Positions 1-7,624 of a stretch of DNA of 64,000 nucleotides are shown here, piece by piece (the stretch's first letter is position 1; the number at the start of each line of letters is the position of its first letter). Location: assembly GCA_910585535.1 (NCBI GenBank), contig CAJUFK010000002.1, positions 28,896 through 92,895 on the forward strand, written 5' to 3'. The DNA is from an uncultured Angelakisella sp. (GTDB taxonomy: Bacteria > Bacillota > Clostridia > Oscillospirales > Ruminococcaceae). The position numbers and the translations under genes are program-made. Below the pieces are notes generated by a model. The model searched no databases and was not told where the DNA came from. It saw nothing but the letters and a program-made list of their open reading frames with translations.

Positions 1-1615
1 AGGTGAAGCGGAACACATCCCTCACTTCGCCGGTGGTTTTCAGCACCTCATAAAGGCGGATCTTCACCGGGCCGGAGGAAAGGTCCTCGAAGGTCAGCTC
101 CGCCCGCTTGGCGGCGTAATTGGCGGCGGCGGTGAGCAGCACCTTCTTTTGCCGGATGGCCTTTTTGATCTCCTCGATCTTCTCCCCGGTGTTGTCGGTC
201 TGCTGGCTGAAAATAGTCTCCTGGGCGGCGTAGTCGGCGTTCACCTGGAAAAGCTGCCGCTCCAGCTCCTGTAACTGCTGGTATTGGGCCGGGTCCAGGT
301 TTCCCTGGTCCAGCTTTTCCTGGACGGTCTGGATCTCCCCGGACAGCTCTTTACACTGGCGGTCAAAGTCCGTCTGTAACTCCCTGTACTGGTCTAAAAG
401 GGCGGAGCGGGCGGTCTGTAATTTCTGGATGGCGGCACCGGCTTTGGCAAGGTCCGCCTGCCGGAACTCGGCCCACTTCTCCTTGGCGGCGCTGTCCAGC
501 TGCTGAAGCTGGGCCAGCTGGGTTTTGAGGTCCTTCCCCCTGGCAACCACCTCCTGCAACTGTTTGGTCAGGCCGTCTTTGATCTCCGTCACCGCCTGGG
601 GGGTCAGTTCCCGGCGGCAGGTGGGGCACACTCCTCCGGGCCGGATGGACTTGCCCGCCTGGGTGACCTCGGCGTGCTTCTGGTAAGCCGCCTTCAGTTC
701 CCCGGAGAGTTTTTCCGCCTCCGGCTGGTACTTGCTTTGATAGGCGCCGGTTTTCAGCTGTTCCAGGGAAGAGACTGCCCTGCCGATCTGGGCGTCTAAT
801 TGAGAGGTGTCTGGCAGGGCCGGTTTGTCCCGCAGCAGCTCATCGTACCGCAGGTGCAGTTCCTCCTGCTGTGCTTGTAAGGCTTTCCGGTCCAGACCCC
901 GGCCCTGGACGGCTTTCAGCTTGCCGATCTCCTTTTCCACCGCCTGCTTCTGCATCCGCAGCAGGGTCAGGGATTCTCCGCTCTCCTTCCGCTGTCTGGC
1001 GAGAAGGGCACTTTGCCCTTCGCAGGCGGTGATGGCGTCGGTCAGCTCCCGGATCTCCTCCCGCAGTTTTGCAGCGAAGTCCTCCGGAGAGGGGATGACC
1101 TCCTCCCGGAGGAGCTGCCGGTCAAAGTCGCTGAGGGCCGTCAGCACCGTTTCATGCTTTACCGGCGGCAGAACGGATTCCAGCAGCTTTTTTCCTTCCT
1201 CCCGCAAAACCTCGATAAAGTAAAGCGGATTGAAGATGGAGAGAAAGGTATCCCGGTCCCCGAACAGGTCGTTAAGCCTGGCCTGGGTGACCTTGTAGGA
1301 ATCCAGGGTGATGGTCATTTTGTCGTTCTTCCGCTGGCGGATCAGCTGATGAGCGACTCCGTTCTGGTCCTCGAAATCCAGCCAGATTACAATGCTGGGA
1401 GCGGCTTCGCTGTACATCCGGTCGATGCGGCTCTCGCCCCAGTAGGTCGTCCCGGTGACGGCAAAGGCGATGGCGTCCGCAATAGAGGACTTCCCCACAT
1501 GGTTGCTCCCCAGGATGTTGGTGATCTCCCCGAAATCGAAGTTCACCGGGTCGGCAAAGCACTTAAAGCCGCCGATTTCCAGGTGTTTAATCCGGAAGCT
1601 GGTGATCTTGTCCAT
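1..1615 (-). CDS. SMC/Rad50-SbcC-like ATPase, 3' end outside window
   Basis: Read on the minus strand from an ATG at 1615 and still open at position 2, so at least 538 residues are present and the C-terminal half with Walker B is missing. The N-terminus has a P-loop (GSNHVGKSS, about residues 36-44) after a short FKCF strand, typical of RecF/SbcC/Rad50 ATPases. The middle is long, charged and coiled-coil-like and carries a CPTC motif (complement of about 624-636) resembling a zinc hook. It lies 58 bp downstream of the Rad52-like gene in the same operon, so a role in DNA end processing or recombination of the element is likely. A decayed paralogue lies at 60054-61414. Family assignment is firm; the specific function is inference. 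Confidence 0.8.
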   Translation of the reverse strand, partial: MDKITSFRIKHLEIGGFKCFADPVNFDFGEITNILGSNHVGKSSIADAIAFAVTGTTYWGESRIDRMYSEAAPSIVIWLDFEDQNGVAHQLIRQRKNDKMTITLDSYKVTQARLNDLFGDRDTFLSIFNPLYFIEVLREEGKKLLESVLPPVKHETVLTALSDFDRQLLREEVIPSPEDFAAKLREEIRELTDAITACEGQSALLARQRKESGESLTLLRMQKQAVEKEIGKLKAVQGRGLDRKALQAQQEELHLRYDELLRDKPALPDTSQLDAQIGRAVSSLEQLKTGAYQSKYQPEAEKLSGELKAAYQKHAEVTQAGKSIRPGGVCPTCRRELTPQAVTEIKDGLTKQLQEVVARGKDLKTQLAQLQQLDSAAKEKWAEFRQADLAKAGAAIQKLQTARSALLDQYRELQTDFDRQCKELSGEIQTVQEKLDQGNLDPAQYQQLQELERQLFQVNADYAAQETIFSQQTDNTGEKIEEIKKAIRQKKVLLTAAANYAAKRAELTFEDLSSGPVKIRLYEVLKTTGEVRDVFRFT

Positions 1616-1672
1616 AAACTGCTCCTTTCCTGGCGGGGCGGCGGGTCTGACCCGCCGCCCCTAAAGTTTTAC

Positions 1673-2497
1673 TTATGCGGCTACCTGGAAGCTGTCCAGG
1701 GTGTTGAAGGGATTTGGCCCCTCGTGGCGGGAGAGCCGGACCTTCCGCAGGCAGACGCCCTCGGCAAGCTCCGGGTGTTCCCCGTAGAGGTAGGCGGTGA
1801 GATTTCGGGCCTTTTTGGGGTCGTGGAGAACCACCACCATCCCCTTGCCGCTGGCAAAGGTCTTGACCTGGGCCGATTTCACGGCGTAGTCAAAACTCAT
1901 CGCCGCACCGCTTTGGGTGGGAGCGGTATGGGGCGCTTCCCTGCCGGAGGCGCTTCTTGGGGTGCCGGAAGGAACGGCCCCAAATCTCTTTTTGACAGCC
2001 GCCTCATATTCCCGGTCCAGGCGGGCATATTCCGACGGCTTGATGGCGTAGCTGCGCCCTCTGGGCTCCACATCCACCCAGACAGGCTCCAGGTCGTAGA
2101 GGTAGCGGCCTACATTCCAAAGGACGGCGGCCCGCTTAAAGGAATCGGAGATGCCGCCCTTTACCGGCTCGATGTCCGAGTTTTCGGCGGCATCCCATTT
2201 CTGAATCCATTCCTGCCGTTCGGCGCAGTAGATGGAAAGGCCGCAGAGCTGGGAGGCGTTGGCGGCCCGCTGCTGGCGGTCCTTATCCGCCTTTTCCACC
2301 TGATGCCAGGGGCGGTACTCCGGTTTCCAGTTGTAGATCCCCACCACGGCGTCCAGCCGGTTTTGGATGGCACGGCTGTCGATGTAGGGAACGGCCATCC
2401 CCCTGGTATGCTCCTTGTTGGTGTTCTGCACCCGCCATTCCACATCCTTGGCGGCAAAGGGGGCGGCAAGGGCCTGCATGATCTCCTCCTGGGTCAT
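1673..2497 (-). CDS. Rad52/Rad22-like single-strand annealing protein
   Basis: About 274 residues. Start chosen at the ATG at 2497 because GGAGG sits 8 bases upstream; the open frame continues further 5' without a good ribosome site. The N-terminal 130 residues show the Rad52 pattern: a WRVQ segment, a YIDSRAIQNRLD stretch followed by YNWKPEY, and SDSFKRAAVLWNVGRYLY near residues 115-135. Rad52-type proteins anneal complementary single strands bound by SSB; the element also encodes an SSB at 16675-17091. The C-terminal part after a Ser/Thr/Pro-rich linker is variable. A close paralogue (61427-62224) sits in the duplicated block right of the att site. Annealing activity is inferred from the family. 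Confidence 0.8.
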   Translation of the reverse strand: MTQEEIMQALAAPFAAKDVEWRVQNTNKEHTRGMAVPYIDSRAIQNRLDAVVGIYNWKPEYRPWHQVEKADKDRQQRAANASQLCGLSIYCAERQEWIQKWDAAENSDIEPVKGGISDSFKRAAVLWNVGRYLYDLEPVWVDVEPRGRSYAIKPSEYARLDREYEAAVKKRFGAVPSGTPRSASGREAPHTAPTQSGAAMSFDYAVKSAQVKTFASGKGMVVVLHDPKKARNLTAYLYGEHPELAEGVCLRKVRLSRHEGPNPFNTLDSFQVAA

Positions 2498-2510
2498 AGA
2501 GAAAACCTCC

Positions 2511-3176
2511 TTAATCAAGCGTAATGAATTTTTGCAGGGTGTCCCCATTGGGAATGAGGACATCGGTGTAATAGCGGCCGGGGTCTTTGTCCTTCAAATG
2601 CTCCAGCAGGTCCCGAAACTCCAGCCCTTCCCGATTATTCCTGGCGGAATAGTAGTCATCGTTGTTGGGCATGGAGAGAATGAGATAAGGGAGGGATGAA
2701 ATTCCGTGAAGGCTGTCATAGCCGGGAAGGGTGTTCCCTCCGGTACACATCCGGTAGCCTCTGACATTGGAGAAAGGGTAACAAAACATCTTGCTTTCCG
2801 GGGTGATGCGCCCTTCCTCCACGACCCCCGCAAAGACATCTCTGACCCGCCGGCCCCGGTAAAGGGAAAACCGGAACACCAGCCGGGGCAGAGGAAAGTG
2901 GGGATAAGTGGTCTCGTGGTAAGTAAAGTCACAGTACCGCTCCGGGAAAAGGAGGGTGATGCCGCACCAGCCCTCCTCCCCCTCCGAGTAGGAAAGGCAG
3001 CCCGGAGGCAGCAGGCCGCTGTGGAGCATAGGCTGCCGCTTGCTGCGGAGAAAACAGCCTGCCAGGTCGTCCAGGCCGATGAGTTTGGAGGAGCGGATGC
3101 CGTTTTCCTCACTGTCCATACGGATCGTCTGCGCTCCCGCCTCAATGGTGAGGGTGATCTTATCTGTCCGGCTCAT
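2511..3176 (-). CDS. Prokaryotic E2-fold protein (PRTRC protein B / Prok-E2_D-like)
   Basis: 221 residues. The segment FCYPFSNV (131-138) followed by YRMCTGG (141-147) matches the pattern of prokaryotic E2 family D/PRTRC protein B, in which a Pro-Phe-x-Asn-Val strand precedes the active-site cysteine; Cys144 is the candidate catalytic residue. The C-terminus has a conserved MPNNDD segment also kept in the remnant at 62351-62572. The ATG overlaps the stop of the upstream gene by 4 bases (ATGA), so translation is coupled. Known context: PRTRC cassettes pair this protein with ThiF-like and JAB proteins, both present in this operon (6839-7624, 7625-8905). I infer that it accepts a ubiquitin-like modifier from the E1-like protein. 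The fold was not checked by structure prediction. Confidence 0.72.
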   Translation of the reverse strand: MSRTDKITLTIEAGAQTIRMDSEENGIRSSKLIGLDDLAGCFLRSKRQPMLHSGLLPPGCLSYSEGEEGWCGITLLFPERYCDFTYHETTYPHFPLPRLVFRFSLYRGRRVRDVFAGVVEEGRITPESKMFCYPFSNVRGYRMCTGGNTLPGYDSLHGISSLPYLILSMPNNDDYYSARNNREGLEFRDLLEHLKDKDPGRYYTDVLIPNGDTLQKFITLD

Positions 3177-3763
3177 GCCGCCGCTCCTTTCGGCTCATAC
3201 GGAACGATAGCGAAGGGGCGCTTCAACCGGTCTACCTCCCGGCGGAGAGCGGGAAGGTTTTCCTTATAAAAATTCAAAGCGCCCAGCATATTGTAAACAA
3301 GAGGGTAAAAGTCATTGAAGTAATCCGGGTCATACAAAAAGACGATCCCACAGCCCCATTGTTCTTCCAGGTCGACCCTCAGCTGGTAGTCGCAGTAGTA
3401 GCAATCGGGGGCGTCCAACCACCTTTGAACATTCCTCTCCGCTTGACGCACATAAGAGGATCGCCAGAAAGAAAAATTTTTCAGCCGTGCCTCTTCCCTG
3501 CAAAGGCGGTAGTATTCCATGATCGTCCGGTCGCTGAAATACATGGTGGATATGCCCTGTTCCTCATCATAATCATCCTCAAAGAAGTCGGAGAGGAGCC
3601 CCAGAGCGTCGAGCGCGGCCGGATATTCGTCATCGTAATCCACATGGTATTCGTCCCGGATCGTCTGGAAAGCCAGTTCCATCCCGTTGCTTTTCAAGAG
3701 CTTCGCTACACGGAGCGGAATGATCGTCTGTGAAAAAAATTCACTCAATTCTTTTATTGTCAC
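3173..3763 (-). CDS. Uncharacterised acidic 196-residue protein
   Basis: GTG start at 3763 with AGGAGGGG 6 bases upstream; the stop overlaps the start of the E2-fold gene (ATGA). The product is acidic and aromatic-rich (DYDDEYP, FFEDDYDEEQG) with no signal peptide or membrane segment, and Cys-Tyr-Tyr-Cys near residue 121. It is not a family I recognise. Its position inside a tightly coupled operon directly before the E2-like gene makes it a candidate substrate, modifier carrier or accessory protein of the conjugation cassette, but nothing in the sequence shows this. Confidence 0.65.
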   Translation of the reverse strand: MTIKELSEFFSQTIIPLRVAKLLKSNGMELAFQTIRDEYHVDYDDEYPAALDALGLLSDFFEDDYDEEQGISTMYFSDRTIMEYYRLCREEARLKNFSFWRSSYVRQAERNVQRWLDAPDCYYCDYQLRVDLEEQWGCGIVFLYDPDYFNDFYPLVYNMLGALNFYKENLPALRREVDRLKRPFAIVPYEPKGAAA

Positions 3764-3778
3764 TCTTTACCCCTCCTC

Positions 3779-4078
3779 TCAGCAAAAGACCGGGCCGGGA
3801 AGACAGAGGGGAGAAAGGCGGCCAAGCTCATCGCCCAGCAGCCGCAGAAGATGATCCTTGTCCGCAAATCTGTCAATATATCGTTCCAGGGAATCCAGGT
3901 CGGATTCCTCAAAGCGGCTGTAATCCAGGCTGGACAGAGGAACGGCCCGCTCGTTTAATAACGGGGCCACGACCGCATCCATCAGATAGCGGAGATCTTC
4001 CGGCACGGGAGGCGGCTCTTTCTCTAACAGAGCCAGCATATTCTGGAGCAAAAGCTCCGGGTCCACCTTATTGGCCAC
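3779..4078 (-). CDS. Uncharacterised 99-residue protein
   Basis: GTG start at 4078 preceded by GAGGGGG. Predicted to be helical and acidic (ALLEKEPPPVPEDLRYLMDAV, then SLERYIDRFADKDHLLRLLG), cytosolic, without recognisable motifs. It lies 15 bp before the 196-residue gene in the same operon. No function can be named. Confidence 0.55.
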   Translation of the reverse strand: MANKVDPELLLQNMLALLEKEPPPVPEDLRYLMDAVVAPLLNERAVPLSSLDYSRFEESDLDSLERYIDRFADKDHLLRLLGDELGRLSPLCLPGPVFC

Positions 4079-4090
4079 AACAGCACCCCC

Positions 4091-4381
4091 TCAATATTCA
4101 TCCGGCAGGAGGATGGTGGTGGCGGAGCGGTCGGCTTCGGTGATGATCCAAAACCGGGTATTACTGGCTATGTAGACAGAAAAAAGCTGTCCGCTGTTCT
4201 GAAGCGCCTTCTCATTATTCTGGCAATCCCTCTTACAAAGCTCTCCCCAGTCCCCCCGAAGGTGGCGGGAAATGCTCAAAATAAGCTCCTCATCCGTAAG
4301 GGCCTTCCTGGCCCCAGAGGTGATGACCAGCTGCCCCAGGGAAAACCGGGGCGTAAAGTAATCGGCGGAGTAGGTTGTCAT
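4091..4381 (-). CDS. Small conserved plasmid/ICE protein of unknown function
   Basis: 96 residues from the ATG at 4381 (GAGGAGG upstream). The pattern GDWGELCKRDCQNNEKAL, then LFSVYIAS and WIITEADRSATTILLPDEY is that of a family very common on plasmids and conjugative elements, often mislabelled as a restriction subunit. I know no established role. The start overlaps the stop of the preceding 68-residue frame (ATGA), implying coupled translation. Confidence 0.75.
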   Translation of the reverse strand: MTTYSADYFTPRFSLGQLVITSGARKALTDEELILSISRHLRGDWGELCKRDCQNNEKALQNSGQLFSVYIASNTRFWIITEADRSATTILLPDEY

Positions 4382-4584
4382 ATCGTGCCTCCTCTTTGAA
4401 GTATGGTCAGCCTTTGTTCCAGCAGCTTTTTCCGCTGGGAAAGGCGTCCGATCCGCCAGAAAAGGCCGGCAGAGCGGTACAGATACGCCTTGCGCTGGCG
4501 CAGGCTGTAACGGAGCAGCAGCCAAAGCTGCCATTTGGTGCAGAAAAGGGCAAGCCAGACAGAAAGGCTTTGGAGTTTGTGCAA
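4378..4584 (-). CDS. Possible small basic protein, coupled to the next gene
   Basis: 68-residue frame from a TTG at 4584 with GGGAG upstream, ending in a TGA that overlaps the next ATG. The N-terminal half is hydrophobic and Trp/Leu-rich (LSVWLALF, WQLWLLLRY) and the C-terminal half is basic (RQRK, RLSQRKK), so it could be membrane-associated. Support comes only from the coupling and the gap-free operon packing; it could be spurious. Confidence 0.4.
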   Translation of the reverse strand: MHKLQSLSVWLALFCTKWQLWLLLRYSLRQRKAYLYRSAGLFWRIGRLSQRKKLLEQRLTILQRGGTI

Positions 4585-4588
4585 GAGA

Positions 4589-6022
4589 TCACGCTCCCTT
4601 CTTGGTTTGGGCCTGGGTCAGAGAACGGAAACCGGCGGCGGTAAGGATATGGAAGGTCAGCTTGTTGGTGACCGTCTCCGACTGCTCCCGTGAAACCGGG
4701 TTTCCGTACTCGTCCTCCTGGACAGCGTTCACGGTGACTACCGTTTCCTTGACGATGCGTCCCTTGACGATATGGGGACTATCACACCGGACCAGGCCGT
4801 TGATCAGCCCGGAGCCGCCGATCAGTCCCACCTGTCCCACATTCAGCGGCAGCAGGGGGCGGCGCTCCCTGCTGTCCAAAGGGCTGCGTTCTAGCCGCTT
4901 TGCGACGCTGGGGGAAGCCGCCAGCTGCCGGGCCAGCTCCAGCCGGTTAAAGACGGTCCCCTTGAAAACGGGGACCTCCAAAGGGCGGGGCGGCAGAGGG
5001 TAGCGGCCCTCCGGCAGTTCGGACAGAGGCGGTATCCTGCCGCTGTCCCCGCAGGCCGCCATAAGCGCCGGGACCTGTTCGGAGCCGTTTCCTCGCTCCT
5101 TGCGGATTCCGAAAATGGCGATCTGATGAAATCGGTCAAACTCTTTCCCAAGGAACTTATAAACGGAAATGTCCGCAAAGTTATCGCAGAGTATCCGGGC
5201 GATGTCGCTGGTGACCCGGTAGTACGGGATGATATAGACCAGCAGTCCGCCCAGGACCAGCTTCTCCAGGCTCTCCACCAGGAAGCGTTTCTCGTGCCTG
5301 GCCTTGGTCCCTCCTTCTCCCATCACGGAAAGATAGGGCGGGTTTAAGAACAGGACATGAAAAGCCTCGTGACTGATGCGGCTGAAGAAGAAACTGCCTA
5401 CCGCAATACGGTGGAGCCTTGCCTGGGCCTCCTCTGCCCGGCTTTCGTCCAGCTCGGCGCCGTAGGTAACACAGTTGTTTCCGGTGGCCAGCAGCCGCAG
5501 AGCGGTCCCGCATCCGCAACAGGGGTCCAAAAGATTGGTGGTGACGCCGAGCGGGAAAGCGATCCCCCTGGCGATCATCCTCACATGGTCCGGGTCGGTG
5601 GGATAATAACCCATGCGGACATGGTTCATCAGCCGCCCGATGACGCCGGCGTTGGTGGTGATCGCCTCCCTGCCGGGGAGCCTTTGGAGGTAGTCCCTCA
5701 GCAGGACGGTGAATTTTCCATAATCCGGGGTCATCACCGCGAAGGCGGCTACCGCCTGGGAGAGCTTCGCCGAGTAGGCGGCAAAGGCATCCTCCCCCAA
5801 TTCCGCCAAAGAAAGGCGGCAGGTCTCCAGATGCCCCAGCAGCTTTTCCTTCTGGGCGTTCAGCGTGTCATACCAATCCCGTGCCTCCGCCTTGCCGGCA
5901 GCCATGAGCTTTTCCACCTTGGCCCGGCAGGCGGGCATCTCCTCCAAAAGCGGAAGGATACCTCGGCGGGCGGTGTCCAGCCGGTCCAGAACATAGAGGT
6001 TTCCGGGAAATACAGGGTCCAT
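4589..6022 (-). CDS. DUF6094-type N6-adenine methyltransferase-like protein
   Basis: About 477 residues. Start set at the ATG at 6022 because AAGGAGGTGC lies just upstream; two further codons for Met-Lys upstream lack this. An N-terminal helical domain (1-120) is followed by a class I methyltransferase core: motif I DPCCGCG (about 166-172, an unusual double Cys), acidic ELDES strand end, and the amino-methyltransferase motif NPPY (about 227-230). NPPY enzymes methylate an exocyclic amino group, usually adenine N6. No target-recognition domain or adjacent nuclease is seen, so this is an orphan enzyme, perhaps protecting the incoming element. Substrate is inference. Confidence 0.78.
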   Translation of the reverse strand: MDPVFPGNLYVLDRLDTARRGILPLLEEMPACRAKVEKLMAAGKAEARDWYDTLNAQKEKLLGHLETCRLSLAELGEDAFAAYSAKLSQAVAAFAVMTPDYGKFTVLLRDYLQRLPGREAITTNAGVIGRLMNHVRMGYYPTDPDHVRMIARGIAFPLGVTTNLLDPCCGCGTALRLLATGNNCVTYGAELDESRAEEAQARLHRIAVGSFFFSRISHEAFHVLFLNPPYLSVMGEGGTKARHEKRFLVESLEKLVLGGLLVYIIPYYRVTSDIARILCDNFADISVYKFLGKEFDRFHQIAIFGIRKERGNGSEQVPALMAACGDSGRIPPLSELPEGRYPLPPRPLEVPVFKGTVFNRLELARQLAASPSVAKRLERSPLDSRERRPLLPLNVGQVGLIGGSGLINGLVRCDSPHIVKGRIVKETVVTVNAVQEDEYGNPVSREQSETVTNKLTFHILTAAGFRSLTQAQTKKGA

Positions 6023-6080
6023 AAGCACCTCCTTTTTCACAGAGAAAAGGGCAAAAGAAAAAACTTTTGCCCCTGGTCTT

Positions 6081-6842
6081 TCATGCGGCCCGCTGACGCA
6101 CCCGCAAAACAGATTCGGTTTTCCCGGAACGGATCTTCCCGCGGCAGGCGGTCAGACGCAGCTTGCCGTTGTCATCCAGCCAGCCCTCATAAATGGTCTC
6201 GCTGATCTGGGTGATGCCGTTTTCGGTCTTGACGCACAAAGTCCGTCCGATCACGGAACGGCGGCCCTTCATGTGGCCTCCTCCAGATGGGGCGGGAGAA
6301 AATATCCCCCGCTGCTCCATCCGCTGAATGACCCGGTCAGTCAGTTGGTCGATACCGTCCGACTCCTGGGGAGTATCCTCCGGGGACGCAGGGGACTTTT
6401 TACTCTCCTTTTCCCCTTTGGGCGGCCGGCTGAAGATGATCCGCAGCCAGGCCGCAAAAAGCGTTCCCAGCATTCCACGGCTTTTCCGGGGAAGGACTAT
6501 GATCTCGCCCGCCTTCAGGTCGCCGATGTTGAACATGGTGACGGTGAGCCTTTGGGTTTGAAGCGACGCACTCTCCGCAAAATCGGTAACGACAATGGCG
6601 GCAGCGGCCCGGCAATCCCGGACAAAGAGCTTCTTTACCGCCAGCTTTTGGGCGGTGGCGATCTCCGCCCGGAGGGTGTCGGCCTCCAGGGTATCGCAGA
6701 CCACCTCCCCGGCTTCGATATAGCCATCCCCCTGGATGTGCCTGGCGGTAAGGATTCCTGTCACCTTTAGGCAGCCCCTGACGGTGATGCTGTTGGTGGT
6801 AAGATTCTCATAGCAGACGGTGGTATCTTTGGGGATCATCAT
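6081..6842 (-). CDS. Bactofilin-like polymer-forming protein with C-terminal extra domain
   Basis: 253 residues. Residues 1-120 show short repeats of alternating hydrophobic residues (NSITVRGCLKVTG, GYIEAGEVVCDTLEADTLRAE), the pattern of a bactofilin-type beta-helix, then a hydrophobic LFAAWLRIIF segment, a charged linker and a C-terminal basic 63-residue region. That last region begins at Met191 (6272) with GGAGGAGG just upstream, so it may also be made separately. The start overlaps the ThiF gene stop (ATGA). Role unknown; a polymeric scaffold for the conjugation enzymes is possible but speculative. Confidence 0.6.
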   Translation of the reverse strand: MMIPKDTTVCYENLTTNSITVRGCLKVTGILTARHIQGDGYIEAGEVVCDTLEADTLRAEIATAQKLAVKKLFVRDCRAAAAIVVTDFAESASLQTQRLTVTMFNIGDLKAGEIIVLPRKSRGMLGTLFAAWLRIIFSRPPKGEKESKKSPASPEDTPQESDGIDQLTDRVIQRMEQRGIFSPAPSGGGHMKGRRSVIGRTLCVKTENGITQISETIYEGWLDDNGKLRLTACRGKIRSGKTESVLRVRQRAA

Positions 6843-7624
6843 GCTGCGTTCTTCCTCCTTCTTATGGGTACCAGGTCGGGCCGCACATTGAGATTGGTGG
6901 TGCTGAAATGCACCGACCGGGTGTGCAGCTCCCCCCGCACCACGATGTTGTAGACATAGCCCACCACGGCGGTGGCGGCGTTTAGGTTGGCAACAACGCT
7001 TTGAGGGGAAGACACCGCCATCTCCTCGCAGGACAGCTCGGAAGGGTATTTGTCCTCGTCCTCCAGAATATCCGGGTAAAGCCCGGCCACCGGCGGGAAG
7101 ATGGTGCGCTTTCCCGCCCGGACGCCGCAGACCACCTGGCCGGTGTGTTCGCCGTTTCCGGCGTCGATGTAGACCAGGGGCGTCACCTTCTGAAAGACTC
7201 GGTGGCAGAGCTGGCGGCTTTTGTTGTTATCCACACAGCCGATGAGGATGACCAGATCGTGAAAGCTGTCTACATACATTTGGCCGTGGGTAAAGCCTAT
7301 CCCGCCTCGGATCAGCCGTGGGGCCACCAGTTGGGTCAGCCGCCCTTCGTCCTCCATATACTCCGGGATGTAGTCGCAGGCCATACCGAAGGCGGCGGAA
7401 TACCGCTCCGCCAAAACCTGGGCTTTGTTGCGGCCCAGGTCGGCGGCGATGAAATTCTGGCGGACCAGGTTCTTTTCCTCTACGATGTCCCCGTCGATGA
7501 TGAGAAAGCGGCAGGGGCGGTCCAGGGTGTGAAGCATCCGATAGATGTGAGGGGCGATATGCCCCCCAGTCCCTCCGGCGCCGATCATCACAATGCGGAC
7601 CGGACGCTTTTGGCTGAACTTCAC
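6839..7624 (-). CDS. ThiF/E1-like adenylating enzyme (PRTRC ThiF-like)
   Basis: 261 residues, GTG start at 7624 with GGGAGGTGG upstream, 1 base from the stop of the JAB gene. The Rossmann nucleotide-binding loop GAGGTGG (about residues 15-21) is followed by an acidic strand end LIIDGD, then RQNF and GRNKA, which supply the Arg and Lys that contact ATP in E1/ThiF/MoeB proteins. CVDNNKSR is the usual post-core motif. I see no CxxC zinc pair and no clear catalytic cysteine domain, as in minimal E1-like proteins. Together with the E2-fold protein and the JAMM peptidase it forms a PRTRC-type cassette; it should adenylate the C-terminus of a ubiquitin-like protein. Confidence 0.85.
   Translation of the reverse strand: MKFSQKRPVRIVMIGAGGTGGHIAPHIYRMLHTLDRPCRFLIIDGDIVEEKNLVRQNFIAADLGRNKAQVLAERYSAAFGMACDYIPEYMEDEGRLTQLVAPRLIRGGIGFTHGQMYVDSFHDLVILIGCVDNNKSRQLCHRVFQKVTPLVYIDAGNGEHTGQVVCGVRAGKRTIFPPVAGLYPDILEDEDKYPSELSCEEMAVSSPQSVVANLNAATAVVGYVYNIVVRGELHTRSVHFSTTNLNVRPDLVPIRRRKNAA

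Noticed and set aside
1013..2524. Long open frame on the plus strand opposite the Rad52-like gene
   Set aside because: Shadow of GC-rich coding on the other strand: Pro/Gly/Val-rich with no domain, while the minus frame has clear Rad52 motifs and a ribosome site.
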